Shown here: positions 40,958-52,700 of the stretch, piece after piece
How positions within the stretch are numbered: position 1 is the first letter of the stretch
Layout of the letters: every line of letters begins with the position of its first letter
Assembly: GCA_019279435.1 (NCBI GenBank)
Contig: JAAALK010000283.1
Location: 3,720,001 to 3,784,000 of the forward strand
Length of the DNA stretch: 64,000 bases
Direction of reading: 5' to 3'
Origin: Zizania palustris
Taxonomy: Eukaryota; Streptophyta; Magnoliopsida; Poales; Poaceae
Translations under genes and position numbers: made by a program
Notes under the pieces: generated by a model
Databases searched by the model: none
What the model was told of the DNA's origin: nothing
What the model saw: only the letters and a program-made list of their open reading frames with translations

Positions 40958-41741
40958 CTTTCTGTAAAATTAGTGACAACAAAGGAACAAGAGTATATGT
41001 GGAATAAAAATATATGTGGGATCTCTCAATCTCACTTCTCTTACCAACCGAGGCTCAGTGAAGTTCCTGCGGGTTACAGAGAAACAAAATGTGTGGTGGT
41101 ACCGAGAGCGATGGTTAAGCGAATACGATGGCTTTTATGTGGAGCTTGGTGGGGATTATAAACATGGAATGCAATCTGAATTCTAGTTGTTGTAAAGTTA
41201 AGTAACAATCCAAACTACAGGTTCCCTGCTTAGCGTTGATCTCAAAATGCTAAAGATGTAAATGGATCACACACACGCGCAAAGAAAATCTCAGATTGAT
41301 GCAAACAAGGAGTATGATTGGGATGCAAGTGTTGCAATCAAACCCAACCAAAATTTTTGTACCAACAAAAGATAGCGATCTGGTTGCACAACTTGAAACA
41401 CAAACTTTCAGTAACTGTGCTCACAAACGAACTGATCTTTAAACTTTTCTTTCACAATTTTTCTCAACATTCCTTTTTTTTTGAACTTTTCTTTCTTTTA
41501 CCTTTTTTTTATAGAACTGAACACAATGACTAGATATATAAGAGCCTCAAAGAACACACGACGGAAAATGATCAGCAACTAAAACAAAGACTCTAATGGA
41601 CTGAAAATTAACTGAACTCACTAAAATAACAAATTGAAACAAAGGGCTAAACAATATATATATATTTTTGGCTTTTGGTGGATAGGACGAAACAAAATAT
41701 ATGTAGCTAAGGGTAAAGAATCCTACCATGGAAACCGAGCA
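40958..41741 (-). other. F 5' untranslated leader
   Basis: 784 bases between the primer site and gag. They are A/T-rich with a short AT run near 41659-41668. I see no frame or RNA gene in it. Confidence 0.6.
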
Positions 41742-41753
41742 GCTCTGATACCA
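41742..41753 (-). other. F primer binding site, initiator tRNA-Met type
   Basis: The minus strand reads TGGTATCAGAGC two bases after the LTR end. Confidence 0.93.
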
Positions 41754-41755
41754 GA

Positions 41756-42896
41756 TGATGCGTCACGGGGTCCCGATCTTCACGACGTAGGATCGATCTT
41801 CAGATAACTAGCTGTAGAATAGTCGGATAACTTGCTGCAAGTAGTGATAACTAGTGCAACCTGGCAAATAAAACTCGAAGCCAACCACCGTCTTTAACCG
41901 GCAACCTGAATCGAGGATTCGCCCAACCACACTCTCAAAGAACCAACCAACACAGCCTACAATCAATCAAGGAGGACCTTGAAGGGAGTAGAAGCACCAA
42001 TTGGGAGCGGATGAAGCCGCCGCTTCTGTAATCCCGCGAAGGAAATCACAAGAGCAAAGGAAGGTAGAGATCTCTCTCTGAATTTGTTAGCACACAGCTG
42101 AACAAGGGGTTCTGTATTCAATAATCAAAAGTGCCAATTACAATGGTGCTAGGGGGTATTTATACAAGGAGTAGAGCTCGAAGATAGGTGCAAACACGAA
42201 AAGAAAAGACTAGGCGAACTATGTGAAAACGAATCAGCTTCTAGAGAGTTTCCGCGTGGCTGTTGGTCTTCTGAGCGGTCTTCGGTATTTCAGCAATAAC
42301 TCCTCCTTGGAAGCTTCAAATCACAAACGGTTGGATCCCTTGGAAAGGTGACTTGATAAGGTTTCACACCATGTAGAATATGCACCATGGAACTCTGTAG
42401 AATGATACAGTTTTAATACGAGAACATTGACATCATGCAGACTGTTGACCTTCGGACCAGCAAGCACTAAAACTGGTCGGACGCCTTCATGCAAACTTCA
42501 AACTAGTCGGGGTTAGATTCATTGGAAACTAGACTTCAATATTTTTCCAACAAGTGCTCATTTGCCTTCATAGCTTTTGGAAATCAAAAGTTATGATTAT
42601 TTCTTTGAGACGATCCTGCCGGACTGGCTTGGTTCGAGCATGATTCTTCTATGTATCCATTTCCTTGTGAGTTCTTGTCATCCTTCTTGGTAAACCTGAG
42701 CATTAGCAATGTACACGACTTAGGTAGTATATAACTCTCATTAATAGTAAAATGAATTTCACAAAGTAGCGCGTGCACCTCTTGTTGAAGCTTCTTAGCT
42801 CGACTGCGTGTAATTGGTCCATCAAAAACATGTATTGGAGTCGTTGTGGTCGAAGTGGTCAGTGTAAAGGTTGGAGCGGTCGGCGTGGTCATATCA
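41756..42896 (-). repeat. F 5' LTR (1141 bp)
   Basis: Matches 35221-36331. The minus-strand TATA box is at 42157-42164. It also carries the copy of the polyprotein tail (frame 42584-42896), as expected when the coding end lies in the LTR. Confidence 0.93.
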
Positions 42897-42901
42897 AACG
42901 G
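42897..42901. repeat. Target-site duplication of element F, right copy
   Basis: aacgg, identical to 35216-35220. Confidence 0.93.
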
Positions 42902-43660
42902 CTTCTTGTCCATATACGAACTCATATGGACTAACTTTAGTAGCACCGTGTTTTGCAATTCTACAAACCCATAGCGCCTTGAAAGAGCACTTCATGCCAC
43001 CTTTTAGGGAACTCTTCAATTCTCTTCTTAATGAGTTTAATCATAGTTTTATTACTAGACTCGGCATGACCATTGTCCTGAGCATAATAGGGCGAAGAGT
43101 TTATCAACTTAATACCATAATATTCGGCAAAGTTTCTCACTTCCTTAGAAACAAATGAGCTACGTTGATCTGTAGTGAGAGTTTGAGGAATGCCGAATCT
43201 ATGTATGATGTGCTTCAAGATAAAGTAAAGTACCTCGTTGTGAGTCATGTTCTTGAGAGGCACGACCTCGATCCACTTGGTGAAGTAGTCTGTCGTCATC
43301 AACACGAACTGATGCCCTTTTGAGGAAGGAGGGTGAATTTGGCCAATGAAGTCTAAACCCCAACCTCAGAACGGCCATGGCTTGACAATAGGGTTAAGTA
43401 ATGAAGCAGGAACTAATTGAATATTGCCAAACTTCTGGCATGCTTCACACCCTCTCTAATACTTAAAACAATCCTCAGTCGTAGTCAGCTAGTAGAAACC
43501 CGCTCTTTTGAGCATCCAACTCATTTTTTGGGCCGACTGATGAGTGCCACAAAGTCCTTCATGGACTTCTCCCGTAGCCACCTAGGATCGTTCATGGTAT
43601 AGACACTTTAACAGTACTCCATCAATGGTTCGGCAATATAGTGTGTCGTCTAGCAACACA
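42902..43660 (-). pseudogene. C2 integrase zinc-binding and core region
   Basis: Minus strand. A Cys-Cys segment (RGCEACQ-like) lies near 43440. The catalytic core spans 42961-43340: TTDYFTKWIEVVPL, then TLTTDQRSSF (D) and QDNGHAESSNKTM (E). A stop at 42961 and a frame change follow before the core runs into the F insertion at 42901. The remainder resumes at 35215. It is inactive. Confidence 0.82.
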
Positions 43661-44100
43661 AATTTGAACGCTTGTCGCCGAACTTTCTGATCAACCCTTT
43701 GGCTAGGGTCTCTCAAATATTGGATGATTGGAGTTCTCCAATCGCTCTTGTGGACTTCCGAGGGTTTGCTAGCTCGCTCCTTGAAAAAATGCCTAAGCTA
43801 TTGATTTCAGAGTGCCCCCCGAGCCCTTCTGGCTTCTACCGAAGCCTAGCTGGACTAGCTGTGCGGAGCACATCAGGCCGAAGCCCTCTACCGGAGGGTC
43901 CTGGCTCCCAGAAGCCCCCATCGTCCCGAGGACTTCGACTCATGGTTTTCGGCGTGCCAGACCCTTCGGTGGGTGGAGTACTCTGGTCCGAGGACCTCGG
44001 CGTGCGGTAGTCTCCGGTAGCCGGTGGGGTCCGACCCGGAGGGTGCGCCTGTCCGAAGTCACTGGCTTCGGTAGTGAGACCAAACATCTGCTTCTCCTGT
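43661..44100 (-). other. C2 linker between second RNase H and integrase
   Basis: Aligns with C1 1-400. It is rich in Pro, Ser and Gly codons in broken frames, and I see no domain in it. Confidence 0.5.
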
Positions 44101-44751
44101 ACAGAAAATTTTCCTCACTTGACTTGGTAACCAGATGCTTCCTGAGCCAAATCATTTGCAACTGAATTGGCCTCTCTTGACACATGAGAAATTTTGAAGT
44201 CATCAAAAGTAGCAACTATGTACAGGCACTTATCCAAGTAGCTGTTTAGCCACTTGTTGCACCACTAACAGGGAATCACCATGCGCATGAACATATTTAA
44301 CACCCATGGATTCCAACAATTCAAGTCCTGGTAGTAAAGCCTCGTATTCAGCCCTGTTATTAGTAGAAGGAAACCCTAAACGAGCCGAGGTCTCAAAGTG
44401 TGCTCCGCTAGGTGATATGAGAACCACTCCAATACCTTGGCCATTTTTGCAAGATGAACTATCAAAGTAAAGTTTCCATGGCATTAACTCAATCAAAGAA
44501 ACATTGTCGCTCCAACTGATGTCTATGTGGTAATCAACTATAAAGTTGACTATGATCTGGCCTTTCATAGATCTTAGGGGTTCATAGGCCAAATCATATT
44601 CAATCAAAGCGTAAGCCCACTTTCCAATTCTTCCACTTAGATCAGCTTTTGTAACATGTGTTTTATAACATCCGTTTGGCAAACGACAACACCTGTAGTA
44701 GGGAGAAGATAGTGGCACAATTTGGTACACACGTAGTAAAGTGATAAACAT
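44101..44751 (-). pseudogene. C2 second (archaeal-like) RNase H
   Basis: Minus strand. The first part belongs to the worn first RNase H (KWAYALIEYDLAYEPL). Then WKLYFDSSSCKNGQGIGVVL, ISPSGAHFETSARLGF and NRAEYEALLPGLELLESMG follow. The catalytic pattern (YFDSS and AEYEAL) is of the archaeal-like type used by Tat elements. The frame is cut at 44230 relative to C1 332-793, so the last third is out of frame. Confidence 0.82.
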
Positions 44752-44776
44752 AAATGTTCCACAAACACGTACCTGG

Positions 44777-44951
44777 CACTACAACAATCCAGACAACTTC
44801 CGTCGGACAAAGCCGATGGAAGTTAGCCCTTTCCCGACGGAAGAAGCTAACTTCCGTCGGCAAAACGCTAACTTCCGTCGGCCTTTGGTCGACGGAAGCG
44901 AGGCGACGGAAGTTAATTTGGCTGACAAAAGACTTCTGTTTTGTTGTAGTG
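44777..44951. mobile_element. 175-bp CACTA-type (En/Spm) mini-transposon
   Basis: Begins CACTACAACAA and ends TTGTTGTAGTG, perfect 11-base terminal inverted repeats. It is flanked by 3-bp duplications tgg (44774-44776 and 44952-44954), the CACTA superfamily size. Inside, the motif aacttccgtcgg and its reverse complement recur many times, like the subterminal repeats that bind CACTA transposase. C1 has the empty site near 1144-1156. With no coding capacity, it must be mobilised from elsewhere. Confidence 0.9.
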
Positions 44952-44954
44952 TGG

Positions 44955-45907
44955 TGTCAGCGTCTAGTAGGCGGCGGCTCTAGAACATGATGATGTACTC
45001 TTTTCCTTCTACCTCGTGGGTTAGCACGGCCCCGATCACGCTATCTTCAGCAGCGATGTACAATCAAAACGGAATCCCGACTTTGGGTGCTCTCACCACG
45101 GGCGGTGATGACAAGCACTCCTTGATTTTCTCAAAGGCACTTTGCTAGCTTTCCCCCCAAGTGAACTCGGACTCGTTCTTTAGCTGGAGTATGGGGACAA
45201 AGGCATCAATCTTTCCAAACAAGTTAGATATAAAGCGACACAAATAATTCATCTTACCTAGCACCTTTTGCACATCTTTTTTGCATGTCGGCGCCGTAAT
45301 GTTTCTAATTTTTCTCAAGCCTCTTAGGATCAATCTCTATGCCTCTTTCATGAATCATGAAACCTAAGAACTTACTCGCCGACACGCCAAAAGCACATTT
45401 GAGTGGGTTCATTTTTAAGCCATACTGTCGCATCCTATCAAAAGCAACATTCAAATCATCTAAATGGTTTCCCATAGCGTTCGATTTTACTACAACATCA
45501 TCAATGTAAACTTCTAACATAACTCCTAGCAAGTCATGAAAGATCAAGTTCATTGCACGCTAATATGTGGCGCCACCATTCTTCTAACAAAAAGTCATAA
45601 CGACCCACTCGAATAAACCGACAAAACCAAGGCATCGAAAGGTTGTCTTATAGATGTCCTCTTCGGCCATAAAGATTTGATTATAACCAGCATTTCCATC
45701 AAGAAAACTTAGTACCTTGTGTCCTGAAGCATCGTTGATTAGCATGTCGGCTATCGGCATCGGATACTCAGCCTTCGGAGTGGCCTTGTTCACATCCATG
45801 AAATCAATACATACTTGTATCTTGCTGCTCCCTTTCTTCTCTACAGGCACAATGTTAGCGACCCATTCTACGTACCTGCATGGCCTAATAAATTCAGCTT
45901 TGAGTAG
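44955..45907 (-). pseudogene. C2 reverse transcriptase and first RNase H
   Basis: Minus strand. Reverse transcriptase has QVCIDFMDVNKATPKAEYPMP (45780-45840 region), SFLDGNAGYNQIFMAEEDIYKTTFR and FEWVVM. The YIDD box lies in LEVYIDDVVVKSNAM near 45500, with FLGFMIHERGIEID in the thumb and the connection into RNase H near 45150-45330. The frame is broken near 45305, 45553 and 45580. It matches C1 1287-2010. Confidence 0.85.
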
Positions 45908-47230
45908 TCACTCTACTTCTTCTTTAACTCGGTCATAGAACGACGAGTTAAAGCGACGAGGAGGCTGTTTATAAGGCCTAAATCCGGACTTGATAGGCAG
46001 CCAATGCTCTACGAGCCCGCGGCTTAGTCCTAGCATTTCGCTATACTCCCATGCGAAACAATCGACATACGACCGAAGAAACTTTATTACTTTGGCCTTT
46101 TCATCAGGTTGTAAATGTTGGTTTATAAAAGTCGGCCTCGGGATGCTACCTTCTTCTAAGGGATCGGCCGACGCAAAACCTTGTCCTAATTTCTCTACAT
46201 CGCTAAAGTCCTCGATGGCTTCGGCGATACCATCTTTAGTAGACCGATACTGTTCTACACGAGACTTTAGCCAATCTAGATTACTCTTGCTAGACATGAC
46301 TACTAATATAAAAACAGTCATGCTACACCAGCCAGCTTTACAGACACAGGTACAAAACGTCCTCCGGACACGCTAACAAAATCGTAATCCGAAAGATCTC
46401 TACCTGATAGACATTCTACTTTGTTATGAACGGCGTCGATGGACACATCGGCCAATGCCACTTGGGCCGAAGTGTCTGCAGGTATGACCTCTACTTCATC
46501 GTCATCCCACTGATTTAGGCACTGTTGGAGAGTAGAAGGAATGCAATAATTTGCGTGAATCCAATCGCGCCCAAGCAGCACACTGTAGTTACCTTGCACA
46601 TCGATGACGAAGAATGATGTTGGCAACGTCTTGTTTCCCACTGTTAACTCCCTGGAGAGCATTGCCCTTGGCCTCAGAACTCTCACCGTTAAAGCCGTTG
46701 AGCATCAAGTTGGTCTTCTTCAGATCATCCTCGTCCCTACCAAGTTTCTTCAATAGCGAGTAAGGCATTAAGTTAACAGTGGCGCCACCATCAACAAGCA
46801 TCCAGGAAATCAGCTTTTCGTCAATGTGACCCCTGACGTAGAGAGGCTTTAGATGGCGAGCCGAGTCTTTGGTTTTTTCAAAGATAGCATTGCGCGGGCC
46901 AAGTTTTAACTAAGTGACCTCAGCCTCATCCTGTGGCAGGGAAAACTCAGCGGGTAGCGTGACGACGTTGATGTCCATTGCCTGGGGTGTGGGCCCCTCG
47001 GAGATGGGCGAGTAGTCATCATCGAGCATGTTGTCGTCGTCGCTCGGACTAGGAGCCGGGTTGGTTATGTCAACCAGCTTCATCCTCCATACATGTCTTG
47101 TCATTGGGCACGGGTGAATTTCTTCAAAAAAGCGTCTCGCTCTTCCTTGGCCTTCTTCTCGCTCATCTCCTATGCCCTTAGTCTTTGCAGACGCCTCTTT
47201 TGCGATTTGGACATACCTGGGGGTGCCCAA
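45908..47230 (-). pseudogene. C2 protease and amino part of reverse transcriptase
   Basis: Minus strand. The segment before the protease has NPAPSPSDDDNML near 47050. The protease active site is LVDGGATVNLMPYSLLKKLGR near 46780 (mLVDGG at the frame start) and its late motif is YSVLLGRDWIHANYCIPSTL near 46560. A further frame (45908-46321) leads into reverse transcriptase with LRSYVDCFAWEYSEM and KSGFRPYKQPPRR. Frame changes occur near 46680 and 46320. C1 has element A inserted within the matching protease. Confidence 0.82.
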
Positions 47231-50200
47231 GATGGTTGTGGCTTGGTGCCAGGTGCCACTGCCTAGTTCCTATTAACTCTGGCCGAAGTGGTACTATCTA
47301 TCTCGTCCTCATGCATTCTGCATTTGGAGGAGCCTTCGCTGCGGACCTCGGCAATCGGACCAGCCTCGTTCGGCCGATCGGACCAGGCTCCGGCGCGGGC
47401 TCCGGCTGGAGTAGGGGGCTTACCTCCATCAGACTTCGGTGAAGGGGCCTTCGGGATTGGGACTTCCTGAGACCGTACTCTGACTGTGATAGCTTCGGAC
47501 TACCTGCCTTTTGCCTCTTCATGCCCATATTCTTCGACTTTGTTCTCCATGAGTCGATTCAGAGGTACAACGGACAACCTGTGGACGATGCCTTCCTCGG
47601 CTACGTCTGCTTGTCCCTGCCATTCATAATACTCCAAAGGAAAACAAGGCATAGTGTTAAGTTGCGGGGGGTACTCAGGTTGTGATACGTATGGATCCCA
47701 TGGAGTCCCCGCCCAGTTGTACAGCGGAGGCATCGGCGGCTCCAGTGTCTTCGCCCACTGTGAGCCGAACCCGTTACCCAGAGGGGGGTTCGGTAGAGTC
47801 GATGGTGTCTCGGACCAAAACAGTGAGGGGTCCTGCCAGGCCAAAGGTACGTTCGGCCAGTGTGGGCCGAAGCCTCCTGTCGAAGGGTCCATCCAGAGTG
47901 GTGCAGGGTTTGGCCATTGGGGGCTGAACTCACTCTGCATGGGGTTGGCCTCTGGGGTCCGAAGCTACTGTATGGGGGGTTTGGCCACTGAGGTCCGAAG
48001 CCACTATACGGAGTGTTAGGCCACTGTGGCCCAAAGTCACCGTGCGGAGGGTTTGGCAATTGCGGTCTGAAGGCACCGTACGGAGTGTTAGGCCACTGTT
48101 GCCCGAAGTCACCATGCGGAGGGTTTTGCCCTTGCGGTTCGAAGCCCTTCGGGTGCCTTGGGCCCTTCGGCTGACTTAGTTTCTTAGCGCGGGGGCCTGT
48201 TTCCTTGGCTTTTCTTTGGTGCTTGTTTAACAGCATCTTATATGTTACCTTCGGCTTCTTGCGAACATTAGCTGTAGGAGTGCTAACATTTTGCTTCCAC
48301 ACACCCACTTCAGGGTTCTTAGGTATGAGTGTGTGTGTGTGTGCGGTTCTCCAACAATTATTGCTTTCCCTTTAGTCGACTCGGCCTGTTCTGGCCGAAT
48401 CAACACCTTCTTCTCGCCGAGGTCGACGGCGTTGACGGGGAAGGGATCTTTGTCCATCTTCATCTTTGGGTTATGGTATATTTTCAATCGTCCTTCTTCT
48501 ATGGCCGATTGAACCTACCGCCGAAAAACATTGTAGTCATTAGTATTATGTGAATGTGAATCATGCCACTTACAGTATGGATGTTTCTTCAACTCATCGG
48601 CAGATGGAATGACTTGGCCTTTAGGCAACCTGAGAAGCTAGTTCTTTAAGAGAAAATCAAATATTTTATCACACTTAGTTATGTCAAATGAGTACTTGAC
48701 CTCACTAGGCCGATTCTTCGTGGGAGACAGTCGTAACTCGGAGCAAGTGATAGGTTTACTCTTAGTGTTCCAAACCCATTCGGTTGTATACATGTCGGTC
48801 GAATCGTCTTCTTCTGATTCCTCCTCGTTAGAGAATTCCATGACGTGGATTTTAGCCCTAGGCTTGTTAAATGTATTAATAAACTTTTTATCTTTAGCTC
48901 GGCCTTCTTGGACCAGAGCCTGCTACAAGACTTGGCTAACTTCTAAAAAGTTCTGGTTGTCTAGTATCTCTTTAATCTCAGAACGCAACCCACTAAAAGC
49001 TGGATCCATCAAATCCCTTTCCAAAATATTAAGGCTGAAACATCGGTTCCTAGTATCCCTAAAACACTTGATATACTCAGAGACGCTCTCGTTAGATTTC
49101 GGCCTAACCGATGTCAAGTGTGAAAGCCTAAGTTCTGTCTCACCCGTGTAAAAGTAGTCATGGAATTTTGTTCTAATTCATCCCACGTTTGAACAGAGTT
49201 CGGCGGGAGCGCCGAAAACCAAGTGAAAGCGGTGTGGGATAGCGAGAGGGAAAATAGCCTAAGTTTTAGAGCTTCTGACCCACTAGCTTCTCCACACTAT
49301 GCCAAAAATTGACTAACATGCTCTAGTGTGGTTTTGTTACCCTCGCCATCGAACTTAGTAAATTTGGGGATTCTATAGCCGCGGGGGTAGGGTATTGTAT
49401 CAAAATGATCGGGATATGGCTTCCGGTAAACCCTAGCCCAACCCCTAGGCACGAAGCTAGCGCATTCCCTAAATAGTGCGCGGATTCGCTCCTCTAGGTC
49501 ATCTTCGCCTGCTACCTGCGCACGTCTCTCGTGCGGGGGCGCGACACGTGGTGGGATATCGGTGTGTCGGCCATGGGCCTCTTCCCTATGCGCTAGGTGT
49601 GCGACGTGCTCGAGCTCGGGCGCCTGCGCATGCGGTGCGGGCAGCGTGGGTAGGGTTGGCGCTGGTGCAGGTGGCGGTGGTGCGTGGTATGCTGTGCTAG
49701 CTTGGCCATAAGCATAATGACTAGTCTCGGCCACGGATGTTGGGACCGAAGACGCAATGGTCTTGCTAGTGCTACCATCAGTTCTGTTGTACACATGATT
49801 TACCGGAGGTATACTAGCAATAGGGACTGATGGTACGGCCTCAATAAAGCTGAACCTTCTAAGTGTCACCTCTACTTGGGAGCTAACGGCCGAATCTAAT
49901 TGGTTTGGTAGCGAAGCGCTAATGTCCTGATCTACCGATGCGGCTGTTTTTTGCTCAATCTCTAAAGAAGATAAATGAGGCGATACGAGTGTTACCTGGA
50001 TCCGAGCAAGGTCAGGGGGGATGATGTCGCGCTTGATGAAGCCCACACGCGTCTTGATGTCGCCTCCAAGCATCATAAGCTGGAGCGCCTTCATCTTTGC
50101 CTCAATTTCTGCTCGGTCTTCTACGGGAATGTATTCAAGAGTGGGCATCATGATGTTGAGGTTGTTGATGTCCGCTCCTCCCATGGTGTCCATCAGCGGT

Positions 50201-50260
50201 GTAGACGTAGTAGTCATTGCAGATGTACTGGTGGCCGATGTAGACATACCCGTCATGTTG
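47231..50260 (-). pseudogene. C2 gag
   Basis: Minus strand. It starts near 50250 (MTGMSTSATSTSAMTTT). The amino part carries PTLEYIPVEDRAEIEAKMKAL, then a linker, then the capsid part near 48920-49320 (FTKFDGEGNKTTLEHV and TRNRCFSLNILERDL). A Cys-His segment near 48530-48560 is frame-broken. The carboxy part, 47500-48490, has a Lys-rich stretch (RKKPKVTYKMLLNKHQRK) and the tandem PQWPN repeat. The first frame is long (49297-50304), which shows moderate decay. The homology order is the same as in C1. Confidence 0.82.
47930..48150 (-). repeat. C2 36-bp coding tandem repeat, about six units
   Basis: On the minus strand the unit encodes variants of PHGDFGPQWPNT and PYSGFGPQWPNP, alternating PHG and PYS types. 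The DNA period is 36 bases (ggccactg recurring near 47980, 48016 and 48088). C1 has a shorter array at 14895-15030. Confidence 0.75.
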
Positions 50261-50269
50261 GCGTAGCTT

Positions 50270-50288
50270 CTCCCCAGCGAAGTCGTCA
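50270..50288 (-). other. C2 primer binding site, degraded
   Basis: The minus strand reads TGACGACTTCGCTGGGGAG, a damaged form of the TGGCGACTCCGCTGGGGA type. It starts seven bases after the LTR end, as in C1. Confidence 0.55.
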
Positions 50289-50295
50289 AAAAGTG

Positions 50296-51598
50296 TGTTG
50301 ACATGAAAACGTGCCCCGTACTTGGGTCAGTTCAACGATCCTACAGTGTGCAGATACTTAGGGACAGGCCTAAGCGTAACACAGCACTGACGTCACATTC
50401 CGACTAACCTTAACCATGGTAAGGGGGTGGAGTCGCCAGGTAACCAGATCACACAAAATAATCCAACTAGCCGAAAGAAATATATTAAACAGAACAAATC
50501 AGCAAACTGAGCGGAACCTGACTGATTCAAAGTATAGTGCGAAGGGTGTCGCCGAAGGGTACCTTCGGCGTCTGGTGCGAAGTGTCCCGTCGAAGGATAC
50601 CTTCAGCGTTCAGACTGATCTGGCCGGAGATGATCTCCGAATCGATCTAGACGCGACAATCACCTCCTAACAGTGGGGTTCGGTGCGAAGTCTCCGATAC
50701 AGTAAGGTACAAAGTAATGACAGGTGCAACGCATGAGCGCGAGTTCATCTGGAGCGGAGTACGAGCATGGCGAAGCCTGTCGTGATGAAATATGTTGGCG
50801 AAGCGTGTTGGCGTGCGGTCGAAGCAGGGATCTCATCGAAGGGTGTTCTAGCAACCTCTAAAACCAATCTCTCAGCTCCGGACACCTCCAGTGAAGCAGC
50901 TCCGAACGTGGAAACCTGCAATAGAGTAGGTTCGAAGTACCAATTCGTCCTGAGGACCGAATACTGCTAAGTGTTGCACTAGTGGCGAAGGTAGCAATCT
51001 GTTACGCAGATTAGCGGATACTTCACAGGCGAAGTAACAAGGCGACAACAATCTATTACGTAGATTAACGTATACTTCACAAGCGAAGTAACAAGGATTA
51101 CCACTATTCCGAAGTGGCCGTCGGAGGGCTTCCAAGCAAACTCGCGAAGAATACAAAAAAGTAAAGATAAAGTAAAGTACGCTTCAAAGCTAGGGCTTTG
51201 TGGTTTATTTTTGTTGGGGGTTTCTGAACCGGCCTCACCCCTATATTTATAGGGGCTAGACTTCTAATCTCTAAGCCTAATCTGGTGGAATTCTGTTTGA
51301 TCACGCGTAAAAGACTTAGTCAAAAACCGGACTCAATCTCTAACTCTTGCCCAAAGTGGGCCTTCGGTCAGGCCTGCCGAAGCCTGCTCCTCAGGCCGAA
51401 GCTTCGGCGGAGTGGGCCTCCAAAGGCCTCTGGGCCGAAGGCTGTGGGCTGGCTGGAAGCTTCTAAAGACTGTAGCCCATTGGTCCTTCGGCCTTGTAGG
51501 GCTTCGGCCTAACCCGGGACATGTGCATTTTCAGCCCAAATTACCAAAATTGATATTCTGACAATCTTAACCATTAATGCCATTTTTTGCTATCAACA
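50296..51598 (-). repeat. C2 5' LTR (1303 bp)
   Basis: On the minus strand TGTTGATAGC at 51598 runs to TGTCAACA at 50296. The TATA box is at 51244-51251 (minus strand). It aligns with C1 17162-18479. It is inserted in the RNase H gene of E. Confidence 0.88.
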
Positions 51599-52700
51599 GT
51601 ACCAGAGGTACTTTTCCTATTAATTCTACAACCAGCAAAATATGCTTCTGAAAATCCTCTAAGACACAAAGAAGATGATGTAGAATACAAAATACCGAAT
51701 TCAAGGGTATGTTTGAGATACCTGAGTATGTGTTTTACTGCTTGTCGGAGCGAAACCCTTGGAGAAGCTTGAAACGAGTGCACAGACATACTATGAAGTG
51801 TATGTCTGGCCTCGTAGCTGTCAAGTAGAGGAGGGAGTCGATCATGCTCCGGAACTCCTTCTGATCCACCTCTTCTCCGTCCTCATCTGGATCCAATGCT
51901 ACCGAAGTAGCCATCGGAGTGGCGAGGGGCTTCACATCAGCCATGTCGAATATCTTGAGTCGGTCCTTGGTGTACTTTGTCTGATGAATGAAGGTACCTT
52001 GTTTGATTTGTAAACTAAGGAAAAATGTGAGTTCATCCATCATGGACATCTCGACCTCCCTGCTCATGTTATCTGCGAACTCTGCAACTACAGCATGAGA
52101 AGAGCCACCAACGATGATATCATCAACATAGATCTGAACTAGGAGGAAATCTTTGCCATGCTTGAGAGTAAAAAGGGTTTTATTAAATGATCCCATCGAA
52201 TACCCGTGCTCAAGAAGAAAATACTTAAGTCTGTCATACCACACCCAAGGGGCCTACTTGAGTCCATAAAGAGATTTATGAAGTTTAAAGACTCTATGGG
52301 GGCATTTGGAGTTTTCAAAATGAGGGGTTGTTTTACAAAAACATCTTTGCCGATGAAACCATTAAGAAAAGAACTTTTGACATCCATTTGATAATGTTTG
52401 AAACCACATGATACAACAAATGCAAGAAAAATCCTAATGGTATCAAGACGTGCTACTCGAGTAAAAGTTTCAGCAAAATCAATCCCTTCAATTTGTGAAA
52501 AACACTGAGCGACAAGTCTAGCTTTGTTTCTAATAATAGACCCATCCTCCCCTTGTTTTTTTGAAAATTCATTTAGTTCCAATATAGTGAACATTAGGAG
52601 GAGGATCAACAAGTGTTCAAACTTGATTTCTCTTTAAATTTTCAAGTTCTTCATGCATGGCATTGATCTAACTAGAATCAAATAAAGCATGACTCACATC
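51599..52700 (-). pseudogene. E reverse transcriptase and truncated RNase H
   Basis: Minus strand. Reverse transcriptase from about 52612: KARLVAQCFSQIEGIDFAET and KHYQMDVKSSFLNGFIGKDV, then WYDRLKYFLLEHGY and IYVDDIIVGG (the YVDD box) near 52110. The RNase H start reads RGFSEAYFAGCRINRKSTSGT and is cut at 51603. Frame changes lie near 52230 and 51790. The cut point is exactly the C2 insertion site. Confidence 0.85.

Larger units (their letters stand above)
35221..42896 (-). mobile_element. F: CRM-like chromovirus (Ty3/gypsy), 7.7 kb
   Basis: A minus-strand element with 5' LTR 41756-42896, initiator-methionine primer site 41742-41753, gag, protease, reverse transcriptase, RNase H, integrase, a polypurine tract at 36332-36345 and 3' LTR 35221-36331. 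It is flanked by perfect aacgg duplications. The integrase carboxy end runs into the 3' LTR and carries ITRSRAKKLQQEVHALL, which resembles the CR motif of the CRM centromeric-retrotransposon clade. The LTRs differ at roughly 2-3 percent plus one 30-base deletion. Frameshifts in gag and stops in integrase make it defective. Confidence 0.9.
34542..51598 (-). mobile_element. C2: Tat-lineage gypsy element, decayed, split by F
   Basis: A minus-strand copy of the C1 family: 5' LTR 50296-51598, then gag, protease, reverse transcriptase, two RNase H domains, integrase, a polypurine tract and a truncated 3' LTR (34542-34714). F sits inside its integrase. A CACTA mini-element sits between its reverse transcriptase and second RNase H. 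Its right flank, starting gtacc, is the RNase H of copia element E. The left flank was lost where the Sirevirus-like LTR joins. Confidence 0.87.

Noticed and set aside
49975..50301. Plus-strand frames opposite C1 and C2 gag (for example 16885-17133 and 49975-50301)
   Set aside because: They lie opposite a real gag, lack splice sites or a promoter-like box, and are composition shadows.
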